A stretch of DNA of 64,000 nucleotides from Xenophilus azovorans DSM 13620 (GTDB lineage: Bacteria > Pseudomonadota > Gammaproteobacteria > Burkholderiales > Burkholderiaceae_C): NCBI RefSeq assembly GCF_000745855.1, contig NZ_KN050768.1, positions 52,546-116,545 on the forward strand, written 5' to 3'. The number at the start of each line of letters is the position of its first letter. The stretch's first letter is position 1. Both the position numbers and the translations under genes were made by a program. The notes beneath the pieces were generated by a model. The model was not told the origin of the DNA and searched no databases. It saw nothing but the letters and a program-made list of their open reading frames with translations. Shown here one piece after another: positions 47,316 through 55,139 of the stretch.

Positions 47316-47330
47316 AAGTGTATACAGTTT
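47316..47330. promoter_or_regulatory. Putative FCD-GntR operator upstream of puuD
   Basis: AAGTGTATACAGTTT contains the perfect 8-base palindrome TGTATACA (47319-47326). The same extended sequence, AAGTGTATACAG, occurs between hiuH and gntR at 54333-54348. Both sites sit upstream of urate-pathway genes. Confidence 0.65.
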
Positions 47331-47373
47331 ACCTGGCGACTCCAAGGAGAAGAAGCGCGCCGCGCGCATCGGG

Positions 47374-48285
47374 TTAACCCTTGGCCGAATGGCGCGATAC
47401 CGCCTCCCTGCGCCCCTGGGACTCCAGTTCGTCCAGGAACACCCTCACCTTCGACGGCACGAGGCGCCTGCCCGGCAGCAGCGCGTAGATGCGAAGGGGC
47501 GCGCACTCCCACTCGGGCAGGAGCCGGACCAACTGGCCCTGCGCCACCGCCGCCGCGCAGAAGGTGGCCGTGACGCGGATGACGCCCAGGCCCGCCTTGG
47601 CCGCCTCCAGCCGTACACCCGCATTGCCGCTGCGCATGCGGGGGTTGCGCACCTCGATCTCCACGCTGCCCTCGGGCCCCTTGAAGTCCCAGTGGGCGTC
47701 GCTGCTGCCCGCCAGCAGCGGCAGGGCGTGCAGGTCGGCGGGCGTCGAGAAGCCCGGGTGCCGGGCCACCAGTTCGGGCGCGGCGAAGACGCCGCGCTCC
47801 AGGGAATAGACCCGCCGCGTGACCACGGTGGCCGGCGCGAAGCTGTGTTCGAGCGCCGAGAAGACGACGTCGTACTGGCGCTCGAAGATGGGGACGAGCG
47901 CATGCTCGACCTCCAGTTCGATCTTGAGCTTGGGATGCCGCCGCATCACCGCGCAGGCGACGCTCGCCAGGTGGTGCATGCCGAACTCGTAGGGCGCGGC
48001 GATGCGCAGCGCGCCCTGCACCTGGCCGCTCTTGGTGACCGCGTCCGCCGCGAATTCGCGCAGTTGCGCGATGGGCTTGGACACCTCGCGGTAGAGCGAC
48101 TCGCCCGCCTCGGTCAGGCGCAGGCGGCGGGTGGTGCGCTCCAGCAGGCGCGCACCGATCAGGCCTTCGAGCCGCGACACGGAGGCGCTCAGGCTGGATT
48201 TCGGCCGGTCCGTGGCGCGCGCGGCGGCGGTGAAGCCGCCATGGTCCACGACCTGGCAGAAAGCGTCGAAATCGTCCCAGTGCAC
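47374..48285 (-). CDS. LysR-family regulator of the Rieske cassette
   Basis: 303 residues. Helix-turn-helix MHWDDFDAFCQVVDHGGFTAAARATDRPKSSLSASVSRLEGLIGARLLERTTRRLRLTEAG, then an AaeR/PtxE-like effector domain. It starts at GTG 48285. It is divergent from the Rieske oxygenase gene with 175 bases between, and a palindrome lies in that gap (48401-48414). It likely controls the oxygenase-reductase-Bug-aldolase run; the inducer is probably the aromatic substrate. Confidence 0.88.
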   Translation of the reverse strand: MHWDDFDAFCQVVDHGGFTAAARATDRPKSSLSASVSRLEGLIGARLLERTTRRLRLTEAGESLYREVSKPIAQLREFAADAVTKSGQVQGALRIAAPYEFGMHHLASVACAVMRRHPKLKIELEVEHALVPIFERQYDVVFSALEHSFAPATVVTRRVYSLERGVFAAPELVARHPGFSTPADLHALPLLAGSSDAHWDFKGPEGSVEIEVRNPRMRSGNAGVRLEAAKAGLGVIRVTATFCAAAVAQGQLVRLLPEWECAPLRIYALLPGRRLVPSKVRVFLDELESQGRREAVSRHSAKG

Positions 48286-48400
48286 CGTGCGGCCCTCTCG
48301 TTCCCCTCGCCCGCTGCGGATGATGAAGCAGCCGCGGCGACGGGATTGTCCAGAAATCGGAACACAGTAACCAGTGCCGGCCGTATATCCGCCTGCCTCG

Positions 48401-48414
48401 AAATCCTAGGATTT
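48401..48414. promoter_or_regulatory. Putative LysR operator upstream of Rieske oxygenase
   Basis: AAATCCTAGGATTT, a perfect 14-base palindrome in an AT-rich patch, 46 bases before the oxygenase GTG and within the divergent region shared with the LysR gene. No clear -35/-10 pair was identified. Confidence 0.5.
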
Positions 48415-48460
48415 TCGGACCCGAACAACAGGCCGTGCGAAGGCACGCGGAGAGAGCGAC

Positions 48461-49570
48461 GTGTTTCTGAAGAACTGCTGGTATGTGGCCGCCTGGAGCC
48501 ACGAACTGATCGACGGCAAGCTGCTGGCGCGCACCCTGCTGGAGGAGGCCGTGCTGCTCTACAAGTCCGATGAGGGCAAGGTCGTGGCGCTGCACGACCG
48601 CTGCTGCCATCGGGGCGTCCCGCTGCACCTGGGGCGGCGCGAGGGCGACTGCGTGCGCTGCATGTACCACGGCCTCAAGTTTGACGCGAGCGGCAGGTGC
48701 ATCCAGATTCCCGGCCAGGAGGTGATCCCGCCGAAACTGGGCGTGAGGAGCTACCCGGTGGTCGAGCGCGACGGGCTGATCTGGATCTGGATGGGCGACC
48801 CTGCCCTCGCCGACCCGGCCGGGATCATCGACTTCCCGTACCTGCGCGATCCGCAGTGGAAGGGCATCCCCGATTACATGCACTACGACGCCAACTGGCT
48901 GCTGATCGTCGACAACCTCAGCGACTTCGCCCACCTGGCCTTCGTGCATACCAAGACGCTGGGCGGCTCGGAGGAGTACGCCTACGTCACGAAGCCCGTC
49001 TCGGTCGAGCGCCTGCAGCGCGGCTTCCGGGTGGAGCGATGGCACATGGACGCGGCGCCGCCGCCCTTCCACCGCAAGGTGCTGCCGCCGGACGAGAAAG
49101 ACCGCCACGTCGACCGCCGCAACATCGGCCACATGCACATCCCGGGCATCTTCTTCCTGGAGTCGATGTTCTCGCCGGCGGGCAGCGGGTCGGAGAAGGG
49201 CAACCGGGAGGGCAGCCGCGAGTACCGCAACTGCCAGTTCATGACGCCCGAGACGCGCCGCACGACGCACTTCTTCTGGACCTACCTGAACAACTTCGAG
49301 GGCGAGGACGGGAACATCTCGCGCTCGCTACACCAGAGCCTGATCGAAGGCTTCCTGGAAGACAAGCACCTGATCGAGGCGCAGCAGAAGGTGCTCGACG
49401 CCGACCCGACCTTCAGGATGCTGGCCGTGGCGGCCGACGCGGCGCTCTCGCATTTCCGCTGGACCTTCGACAAGCTCGTCGCGCAGGAGCGCGCCGCGGA
49501 ATCGGCCGCGCAGAACGCGGCAGCCAGGCCGGCACCTGCCAGCCCGCACACCGCCGCTGCCGACGCATGA
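48461..49570 (+). CDS. Rieske non-haem iron oxygenase, VanA-like
   Basis: 369 residues. Rieske cluster C48-x-H50 and C67-x-x-H70 (DRCCHRGVPL ... CMYHGLKF) and the mononuclear iron site Asn152-Asp155-His158-His163 in DNLSDFAHLAFVH. Single-chain oxygenases of this layout remove O-methyl groups or hydroxylate aromatic acids (vanillate demethylase, phthalate 4,5-dioxygenase oxygenase). GTG start with GGAG eight bases upstream. Its stop overlaps the reductase ATG (ATGA, 49567-49570), so the two components are made together. The C-terminal tail after residue 340 is Ala-rich and unconserved. Confidence 0.93.
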   Translation: MFLKNCWYVAAWSHELIDGKLLARTLLEEAVLLYKSDEGKVVALHDRCCHRGVPLHLGRREGDCVRCMYHGLKFDASGRCIQIPGQEVIPPKLGVRSYPVVERDGLIWIWMGDPALADPAGIIDFPYLRDPQWKGIPDYMHYDANWLLIVDNLSDFAHLAFVHTKTLGGSEEYAYVTKPVSVERLQRGFRVERWHMDAAPPPFHRKVLPPDEKDRHVDRRNIGHMHIPGIFFLESMFSPAGSGSEKGNREGSREYRNCQFMTPETRRTTHFFWTYLNNFEGEDGNISRSLHQSLIEGFLEDKHLIEAQQKVLDADPTFRMLAVAADAALSHFRWTFDKLVAQERAAESAAQNAAARPAPASPHTAAADA

Positions 49571-50535
49571 GCGCGCTGCGTCTTCGCGTGATCGGCACGC
49601 GCGCCGAGGCCCGGGACGTGATGCGCGTGGAACTGGCGGATGCCGCCGGCCGGCCGCTGCCGGCCTTCGAGCCGGGCGCCCACGTGGTGCTGCGGCTTCC
49701 CGACGGCATGGCGCGCAGCTATTCGCTCCTCAACGACTGGCGCGAACGGCACCGCTACGTCCTCGGCGTGGGCCGTTCCGAGACGAGCCAGGGAGGCTCG
49801 GAATACATCCACGCGGCGCTGAGGGCCGGCGACGAGATCGACTGCGGCGCGCCGGCCAACAACTTTCCCCTCCAGGCCGATGCCTCGCACTATCTCCTGA
49901 TCGCCGGCGGCATCGGCATCACGCCCATCCTCTCGATGGTCCGCTGGTGCGTCGCCATGGGCCGCCCGTGGCGGCTCGTCTACGCCGTGCGCAACCGCTC
50001 CCGCCTGGCCTTCTACGAGGAGCTGGCACCGTACCGGGACCAGGTGCACTTCCATTTCGACGACGAGCAGGGCGGCCCCCTGCCCGTGGCGCAACACCTG
50101 CGGGACCTGCCCGCCGGGGCGCAGGTCTACTGCTGCGGTCCCTCGCCGCTGATGACGGCCGCGCGGGAATGCGCCAGCGGCCTTCCCGCGCAGTCCCTGC
50201 ACTTCGAGTGGTTCGCCGCGCCCCGCGAGGCCGCGCAGGCGCCGGCCTCCTCCACGCAGCCCGCGCCATCGGGGTTCTGGATCGACCTGCAGCGAAGCGG
50301 CGCGAGCTTCTTCGTCGCGGAAGCGGAAAGCATCCTCGACGTTCTCGAACGCCACGGATACGAGGTGCCCCACTCGTGCCGCGAGGGCGTCTGCGGCACC
50401 TGCGAAACCGCCGTCTGCGCCGGCGAGCCCGATCATCGGGACTACATCTATCCCGAATCGCAGCGCCCGGCGCTTCGCTCGATGCTGATCTGCGTCTCGC
50501 GCGCCCGGTCCGAGCGGTTGACGCTCGATCTCTGA
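49567..50535 (+). CDS. Rieske oxygenase reductase, VanB-like (FMN, NAD and [2Fe-2S] domains)
   Basis: 322 residues. FMN-binding RSYSLLN at about residue 50, nucleotide-binding GGIGITPILSMVRW and CCGPSPLM, and a C-terminal plant-type ferredoxin domain with HSCREGVCGTCETAVCAGEPDHRD and a later Cys. It passes electrons from NADH to the partner oxygenase. Class IA reductase layout as in vanillate demethylase and phthalate dioxygenase systems. Overlaps the oxygenase gene. Confidence 0.94.
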   Translation: MSALRLRVIGTRAEARDVMRVELADAAGRPLPAFEPGAHVVLRLPDGMARSYSLLNDWRERHRYVLGVGRSETSQGGSEYIHAALRAGDEIDCGAPANNFPLQADASHYLLIAGGIGITPILSMVRWCVAMGRPWRLVYAVRNRSRLAFYEELAPYRDQVHFHFDDEQGGPLPVAQHLRDLPAGAQVYCCGPSPLMTAARECASGLPAQSLHFEWFAAPREAAQAPASSTQPAPSGFWIDLQRSGASFFVAEAESILDVLERHGYEVPHSCREGVCGTCETAVCAGEPDHRDYIYPESQRPALRSMLICVSRARSERLTLDL

Positions 50536-50580
50536 AGCGCTTTCTCCCCCTCGACAGCCCCACACAACAAGGAGACCCAC

Positions 50581-51576
50581 GTGAATACATCATCCCGCCG
50601 CCAGTTCATCCAGCATTCCGCCGCCGGCCTGGCGATGGCCGCCTTCAGCCCCCACGGCCAGGCACAGTCCCAGCCGCTGGAGGTGGCGAAGATCGTGGTG
50701 GGCTTCGCCCCGGGCGGGACGATCGACCTCGCCGCCCGGCGGGTGGCCGACAAGTTGCACCCCGGCTATGCCAGGACGGTGGTGGTCGAGAACAGGACCG
50801 GCGCCGGCGGCCAGATCGCGGTGCAGGCCATCCGGACCTCGGCGCCCGACGGCTCGGCCATCCTGATCACGCCCACGTCGCCCCTGAGCCTGCACCGCTT
50901 CACCTACCGGACGCTGCCCTACGATCCCGCGACCGACGTCGTCCCGGTCTCGGGCGCGGCGATGTTCGACTACGCGCTGGCCGTGGGGCCGCAGGTGCCG
51001 GCGCAGGTGAGGACGGCGGCGGACTTCCTGCGCTGGGCCAAGGCCAACCCGGCGAACGCCAACTTCGGCTCGGCGGGCGCGGGCTCCGCGGCCAACCTGA
51101 TCGGGTCGGCGCTCGGCAAGCTCGGCGGCGCCGATCTCCGCCATGTCGGCTTCCGCGGCTCGCAGCCTGCCATCCTGGACATGATCGGCGGCCAGATCGC
51201 CGCCGTGGTCGGCCCCACCGGCGAGTTCATGCCCAACGTGAAGGCCGGCAAGTGCCGCCTGCTGGCCACCAGCGGCCCGGCGCGCGGCCGGTTCACGCCC
51301 GACACCCCCACGCTGGTGGAACAGGGCTTCCAGGCGCTGAGCCACGTCGGGTGGTTCGGCTTCTACGTGCCCGCCCGGACGCCCCAGGCCGTGGTGGCCC
51401 GTCTGCACGACGGCATCGGTACGGCGCTGGCCGCGCCCGACGTGATCGAGAGCCTGGCGAGCGTGTACATGGAGCCGATGCCGGCCTCGGCGGCACGGCT
51501 GGAAGAGATGCTGGCCGGCGAGACCCGGTTCTGGGAGGGCCTCGTCAAATCCGTGGGCTACACGGCCGAGGGCTGA
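50581..51576 (+). CDS. Bug-type (TctC family) periplasmic solute receptor
   Basis: 331 residues. Probable Tat signal (SSRRQFIQHSAAGLAMAAFS), then VAKIVVGFAPGGTIDLAARRVADKL, ENRTGAGGQIAVQAIRTSAPDGSAILI and GGQIAAVVGPTGEFMPNVKAGKCRLLA. It is the most divergent of the five Bug proteins here, as the usual FPPGG reads FAPGG. It starts at GTG 50581 with AAGGAG eight bases upstream, between the reductase and aldolase genes. It presumably binds the aromatic acid used by the Rieske enzyme. Confidence 0.9.
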   Translation: MNTSSRRQFIQHSAAGLAMAAFSPHGQAQSQPLEVAKIVVGFAPGGTIDLAARRVADKLHPGYARTVVVENRTGAGGQIAVQAIRTSAPDGSAILITPTSPLSLHRFTYRTLPYDPATDVVPVSGAAMFDYALAVGPQVPAQVRTAADFLRWAKANPANANFGSAGAGSAANLIGSALGKLGGADLRHVGFRGSQPAILDMIGGQIAAVVGPTGEFMPNVKAGKCRLLATSGPARGRFTPDTPTLVEQGFQALSHVGWFGFYVPARTPQAVVARLHDGIGTALAAPDVIESLASVYMEPMPASAARLEEMLAGETRFWEGLVKSVGYTAEG

Positions 51577-51580
51577 CGAC

Positions 51581-52348
51581 GTGAGAGACGTCTTCGAGCG
51601 GCAGCGGCCCGCTTCATGCCCGGCCGACGAGTGGCTGGTGCGCTGCGAACTCGCAGGTGCCTACCGTCTCTTCGCCCGATTGGGATGGCACGAACTCATC
51701 TACAACCACATCACCGCCCGGGTGCCCGGCACGGAGCACTTCCTGATCAACCCGTTCGGGTTGATGTACCGGGAGGTCACCGCCGGCAACCTGCTGAAGA
51801 TCGACCTCGACGGCCACAAGGTCGAGCCCAGCCCCCATGGCGCAAACCCCGCGGGCTTCGTCGTCCACAGCGCGGTGCACGGCGCACGGCCGGACGTGGC
51901 CTGCGTCATGCACACGCACACCACCGCCGGCCAGGTCGTATCGTGCCAGCGCGACGGCCTGCTGCCGCTGAGCTTCACGTCCGTCTTCTACACGGGCAGG
52001 GTCGCGTACCACGACTTCGAGGGCATCACCCTGGAGCGGGAAGAGTCGCTCCGGCTGGCCCGGGACCTGGGCGACCGCAACATGATGATTCTGCGGAACC
52101 ACGGCCTGCTCGTGTGCGGAGCGTCGATCGCCGATGCATTCGCGGACCATTACATGCTGCAGCGCGCCTGCGAGGTCCAGGTCGCGGCGCAGGCCACGGG
52201 TGCGGCGCTGGTCCGGCCCGGTAACGACATCGCCCTGCATGCGGCGCGGCAGTTCGACCTGTCCGCGCGCCAGGGCACCCAGAACAGGATGCTGTTCGAC
52301 GCCATGCTGCGGTGGATGTGGGAGTTGGACGCGGGCTTCTGCCGCTAG
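51581..52348 (+). CDS. Class II aldolase/adducin family protein
   Basis: 255 residues. Zinc site HTHT (HTHTTAGQVVSCQRDGLLPL) and NHGLLVCGASIADAFADHYMLQRACEVQV are standard for the family (fuculose-phosphate aldolase fold). Members also decarboxylate dihydroxylated aromatic acids, for example the 3,4-dihydroxyphthalate decarboxylase type. Next to a Rieske oxygenase, decarboxylation of a hydroxylated aromatic acid is a reasonable guess. It starts at GTG, 4 bases after the Bug gene, without a separate strong ribosome site. It is the last gene of the cassette. Confidence 0.85.
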   Translation: MRDVFERQRPASCPADEWLVRCELAGAYRLFARLGWHELIYNHITARVPGTEHFLINPFGLMYREVTAGNLLKIDLDGHKVEPSPHGANPAGFVVHSAVHGARPDVACVMHTHTTAGQVVSCQRDGLLPLSFTSVFYTGRVAYHDFEGITLEREESLRLARDLGDRNMMILRNHGLLVCGASIADAFADHYMLQRACEVQVAAQATGAALVRPGNDIALHAARQFDLSARQGTQNRMLFDAMLRWMWELDAGFCR

Positions 52349-52379
52349 GAGCGAGGCGGCCTGCCCCGCCAAGGACGAC

Positions 52380-53204
52380 TCAGCGGCGCTGTAGAAGCTG
52401 GGCCGCCACCGCCACGGCGATCACCTCCGGCTCCTTGCCGGTGATGCCCGGCACGCCGATAGGGCAGGTGATGCGCGCCATCTCCTCCTCGGTGAAGCCG
52501 CGCGCCGCCAGCCGGTGGCGGAAGGTCGCCCACTTGGTCTTGCTGCCGATCAGGCCGACGTAGGGCAGGTCGCCGTGCTCGCGCAGGCGCTTCAGGCAGG
52601 CGATGACGATGTCCAGGTCCTCGGCATGGCTGAAGCTCATGATGAGCACCTGGGAGCCGGGGGCGAGGTCGGCCACCGCCGAGTGCACCGGATCGCTGTG
52701 CTCGGCCTGCACCTGGGCGGGGGTGCTCTCGGGGAAGATGGTGTCGCGGCTGTCGATCCAGCGCACGCGATAGGGCAGCGCGGCCAGCAATCGCACGATG
52801 GCGGCGCCCACGTGGCCGCCGCCGAACAGCGCCACGGGCGCCAGGTGGTCCGTCAGTTCAGCGCGCAGCGCGGGCGCATCGGCCGCGCCGACGACGCGGA
52901 AGCCGAGGAACACCACGCCGCCGCAGCACTGGCCCAGCGTGGGGCCGAGCGGGTAGCGCACGGGCGAGCCGTCCGCCGGCACGGCGCCGCCCTGCCCCGC
53001 CAGCAGCGCCCGCGCCTGCGCCACGGCCTGGAATTCGAGCTGCCCGCCGCCGATGGTGCCGGTGATCGCGTCGGGCCACACGGCCATCCAGGTGCCGGCC
53101 TCGCGCGGCGCGGAGCCCTGGGTGGAGAGCACGCGCACCAGCACGCCCTGCCCGGCGGCCAGGCGCGCCAGCAGGTCGTCCAGGGCACCGGCGGCGGCCG
53201 TCAC
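52380..53204 (-). CDS. xdhC: Xanthine dehydrogenase accessory protein XdhC
   Basis: 274 residues. XdhC/CoxI domain at the N-terminus (GQGVLVRVLSTQGSAPREAGTWMAVWPDAITGTIGGGQLEFQAV) with the GQCCGG Cys pair, and a C-terminal Rossmann domain (LFGGGHVGAAIVRLLAALPYRVRWIDSR, YVGLIGSKTKWATFRHRL). It binds and sulfurates the molybdenum cofactor and inserts it into XdhB. GTG start at 53204 with GGAGG eight bases upstream. It is about 30 kb from xdhAB, separated by the catabolic cassettes. Confidence 0.94.
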   Translation of the reverse strand: MTAAAGALDDLLARLAAGQGVLVRVLSTQGSAPREAGTWMAVWPDAITGTIGGGQLEFQAVAQARALLAGQGGAVPADGSPVRYPLGPTLGQCCGGVVFLGFRVVGAADAPALRAELTDHLAPVALFGGGHVGAAIVRLLAALPYRVRWIDSRDTIFPESTPAQVQAEHSDPVHSAVADLAPGSQVLIMSFSHAEDLDIVIACLKRLREHGDLPYVGLIGSKTKWATFRHRLAARGFTEEEMARITCPIGVPGITGKEPEVIAVAVAAQLLQRR

Positions 53205-53257
53205 GGACGACACCTCCGGTTGCGGGCGCCGCCGGCGCCGCAGGTATAACCGGCGGC

Positions 53258-53764
53258 ATGACCGACCGCCGCGCCCCCGCATCCCTTCGCCCCGCCCTGA
53301 CGACCGCCGCGCTGGGCTGCGCCCTCCTGCTGGCAAGTTGCGGCGGCCTGGGCGGCAAGGTGCCGGGGCAACTCTCCGACGCGGCGGCGCCGCGCACGGC
53401 CTCCGGCACACCGTCCGCCTCGCGCGCGGCCAGCGCCCTGGCCTACCGGCAGGACGCGGCGCGGCACGTCTATGCCCTGAACGCCGGCCGCATCTACGCC
53501 GGCCCGCTGCCGCCGCTGCTGTACGCCGTCGGCACGCTGCAGGTGCACATCGACCCGCGCGGGCAGGTCACGTCGCTGCACTGGCTGCGCGCGCCCACGC
53601 ATGCGCCCGACGCCATCGCCGGCATCGAGCAGGCGGTGCTGGCCGCCGCGCCCTACCCCATCTCGGCGCGCCTGGGCGCGGTGGTGTGGACCGACACCTG
53701 GCTGTGGGACAAGAGCGGCCGCTTCCAGATCGACACGCTGAGCGAGGGCCAGCTGCAGCAATAG
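53258..53764 (+). CDS. Small lipoprotein of unknown function
   Basis: 168 residues. Signal sequence with lipobox LASC, Cys28 lipidated, followed by a low-complexity Ala/Ser-rich linker and a domain with VGTLQVHIDPRGQVTSLHWLRAPTHAPD and a Trp-rich end. The arrangement of a short beta domain after a linker is reminiscent of TonB C-terminal-like periplasmic proteins, but I cannot assign it. It is divergent from xdhC with 53 bases between. Confidence 0.8.
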   Translation: MTDRRAPASLRPALTTAALGCALLLASCGGLGGKVPGQLSDAAAPRTASGTPSASRAASALAYRQDAARHVYALNAGRIYAGPLPPLLYAVGTLQVHIDPRGQVTSLHWLRAPTHAPDAIAGIEQAVLAAAPYPISARLGAVVWTDTWLWDKSGRFQIDTLSEGQLQQ

Positions 53765-53787
53765 GCAGCCGCAGCCGGGCCGGCTTT

Positions 53788-53932
53788 CAAGAAAACGCCG
53801 GGCCGCCCCAAGTTTTCTTGCCCCCCTCGGGGGGCGGGCCGGGCGCAGCCCGGCCCTGGGGGCGCTCATTGGATAGCCTCCGTGCTTCGCACTGCGGTGC
53901 GAGCCCCCTTCGGAGCGGCCGGGCGGGGGCTC
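53788..53932. repeat. Cluster of intergenic palindromes
   Basis: Between convergent lipoprotein and hiuH genes lie several hairpins in series: CAAGAAAAC/GTTTTCTTG (53788-53796 and 53812-53820), GCCCCCC/GGGGGGC (53820-53835), GGGCCGGGC/GCCCGGCCC (53836-53856) and GAGCCCCC/GGGGGCTC (53901-53932, which overlaps the hiuH stop). Probably a bidirectional terminator and composite palindromic element. No T-run clearly marks one direction. Confidence 0.65.
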
Positions 53933-54281
53933 ATGACCCGCGGTAGGTCGAATAGCTCCACGGGCTCACCAGCAGCGGCACGTGGTAGTGCTGGTCGGTG
54001 TGCGCCACCCCGAAGTCCAGCGCCACGCGGTTGAGGAAGTTCGGCTGCGGCAGCTGCACGCCGCGCGCCTTGAAGTAGCCCGCCACGTCGAAGACCAGGC
54101 GGTAGGTGCCTGCCTTGAGACTCGCGTTGTCGTACAGCGGGCCGTCGCTGCGGCCGTCGTCGTTGAGCGTGAAGCGCTTCACCAGCGTGGCGTGCTCGCC
54201 CTCGGTGGTGTAGAGCGCGACTTCCATGCCGGCGGCCGGGGTGCCGTGCATCGTGTCCAGGACGTGGGTGCTCAGGCCCAT
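53931..54281 (-). CDS. hiuH: 5-hydroxyisourate hydrolase
   Basis: 116 residues of the transthyretin-like HIU hydrolase family: N-terminal LSTHVLDTMHGTPAAGMEVALY and C-terminal signature HYHVPLLVSPWSYSTYRGS, including the terminal YRGS. It hydrolyses 5-hydroxyisourate, the product of PuuD, to OHCU, which is then decarboxylated by the fusion protein at 56125. The ATG at 54281 starts at the family N-terminus; GGAG lies about 8 bases upstream. It is divergent from the GntR gene with the shared TGTATACA site 55 bases upstream. Confidence 0.95.
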   Translation of the reverse strand: MGLSTHVLDTMHGTPAAGMEVALYTTEGEHATLVKRFTLNDDGRSDGPLYDNASLKAGTYRLVFDVAGYFKARGVQLPQPNFLNRVALDFGVAHTDQHYHVPLLVSPWSYSTYRGS

Positions 54282-54332
54282 GGGGCGACTCCTTGATAGG
54301 GGGTTGAAGCGATCATCCGATACGGTCCACAA

Positions 54333-54348
54333 AAGTGTATACAGATTT
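54333..54348. promoter_or_regulatory. Putative FCD-GntR operator between hiuH and gntR
   Basis: AAGTGTATACAGATTT with perfect palindrome TGTATACA at 54336-54343. It lies between divergent hiuH and gntR, and matches the site upstream of puuD at 47316-47330 over AAGTGTATACAG. Confidence 0.65.
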
Positions 54349-54442
54349 GCCGCGGGGGGCTATCATGAATTGCACCGCAGTTTCCGGCCGCGGTGCATCC
54401 CCTTTTTTCCGCTCCGGTTCAATCCACGCAACCCAGCCCAGG

Positions 54443-55108
54443 ATGGAAACGACCACCACGCGCGCCATCGTCGAGGCCCTGACCCGGGCCATCGTCGAGC
54501 ATCGCCTGCAGCCGGGCACCAAGCTCGCCGAGCAGAAGCTGGCCGATCACTTCGGCGTCTCGCGCACGCTGGTCCGGCAGGCCCTCTTCCAGCTCTCGCA
54601 GAACCGGCTGATCCGGCTGGAGCCGGCGCGCGGCGCCTTCGTGGCCGCGCCCTCGGTGGAAGAGGCGCGCCAGGTCTTCGCGGTGCGCCGCATGCTGGAG
54701 GCTGAGATGGCGCGCGAGTTCGCGCACCAGGTCACGCCGGCCAAGCTCAAGGCGCTGCGCGAGCACGTGGCGCAGGAGAAGACCGCCGTGGAAGGCCAGG
54801 ACGTGGAGGGCCGCACCGAGCTGTTGGGCGACTTCCACGTGCGCATGGCCGAGCTGATGGGCAACGCGGTGCTGGCGCAACTGCTCGGCGAGCTGATCTC
54901 GCGCTGCGCGCTGATCACGCTGATGTACCAGAGCGCCAGCGCTGCCGAGCACTCGAACGACGAGCACGCCGACATCGTCAAGGCCCTGGCGGCCCGCGAC
55001 GGCGACCGCGCCGCCCGCCTCATGACCGAGCACCTCCTGCACGTGGAGGCCAACCTCACCTTCGACCGCCAGGTGCCCACGAGCGACATCACGCTCGCGC
55101 TGTCATGA
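54443..55108 (+). CDS. GntR-family regulator (FCD subfamily), probable urate-pathway regulator
   Basis: 221 residues from METTTTRAIVEALTRAIVEHRLQPGTKLAEQKLADHFGVSRTLVRQALFQLSQNRLIRLEPARGAFVAAPS (winged helix), followed by the FCD effector domain (VRRMLEAEMAREFA, DFHVRMAELMGN, EHADIVKALAARDGDRAARLMTEHL). The ATG at 54443 is preferred to one at 54365 because it gives the family-like N-terminus; both lack a strong ribosome site. Its position among urate-degradation genes and the two TGTATACA sites suggest it controls puuD, hiuH, itself and perhaps puuE onward. Confidence 0.88.
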   Translation: METTTTRAIVEALTRAIVEHRLQPGTKLAEQKLADHFGVSRTLVRQALFQLSQNRLIRLEPARGAFVAAPSVEEARQVFAVRRMLEAEMAREFAHQVTPAKLKALREHVAQEKTAVEGQDVEGRTELLGDFHVRMAELMGNAVLAQLLGELISRCALITLMYQSASAAEHSNDEHADIVKALAARDGDRAARLMTEHLLHVEANLTFDRQVPTSDITLALS

Positions 55109-55139
55109 GCGGCCGCCCATCCGACAACACCGAGACACC

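Noticed and set aside
45422..49270. Long minus-strand open frame across the 8-oxoguanine deaminase end, puuD, LysR and Rieske genes
   Set aside because: It crosses several real genes in both orientations in the wrong frame and has no coherent domain content.
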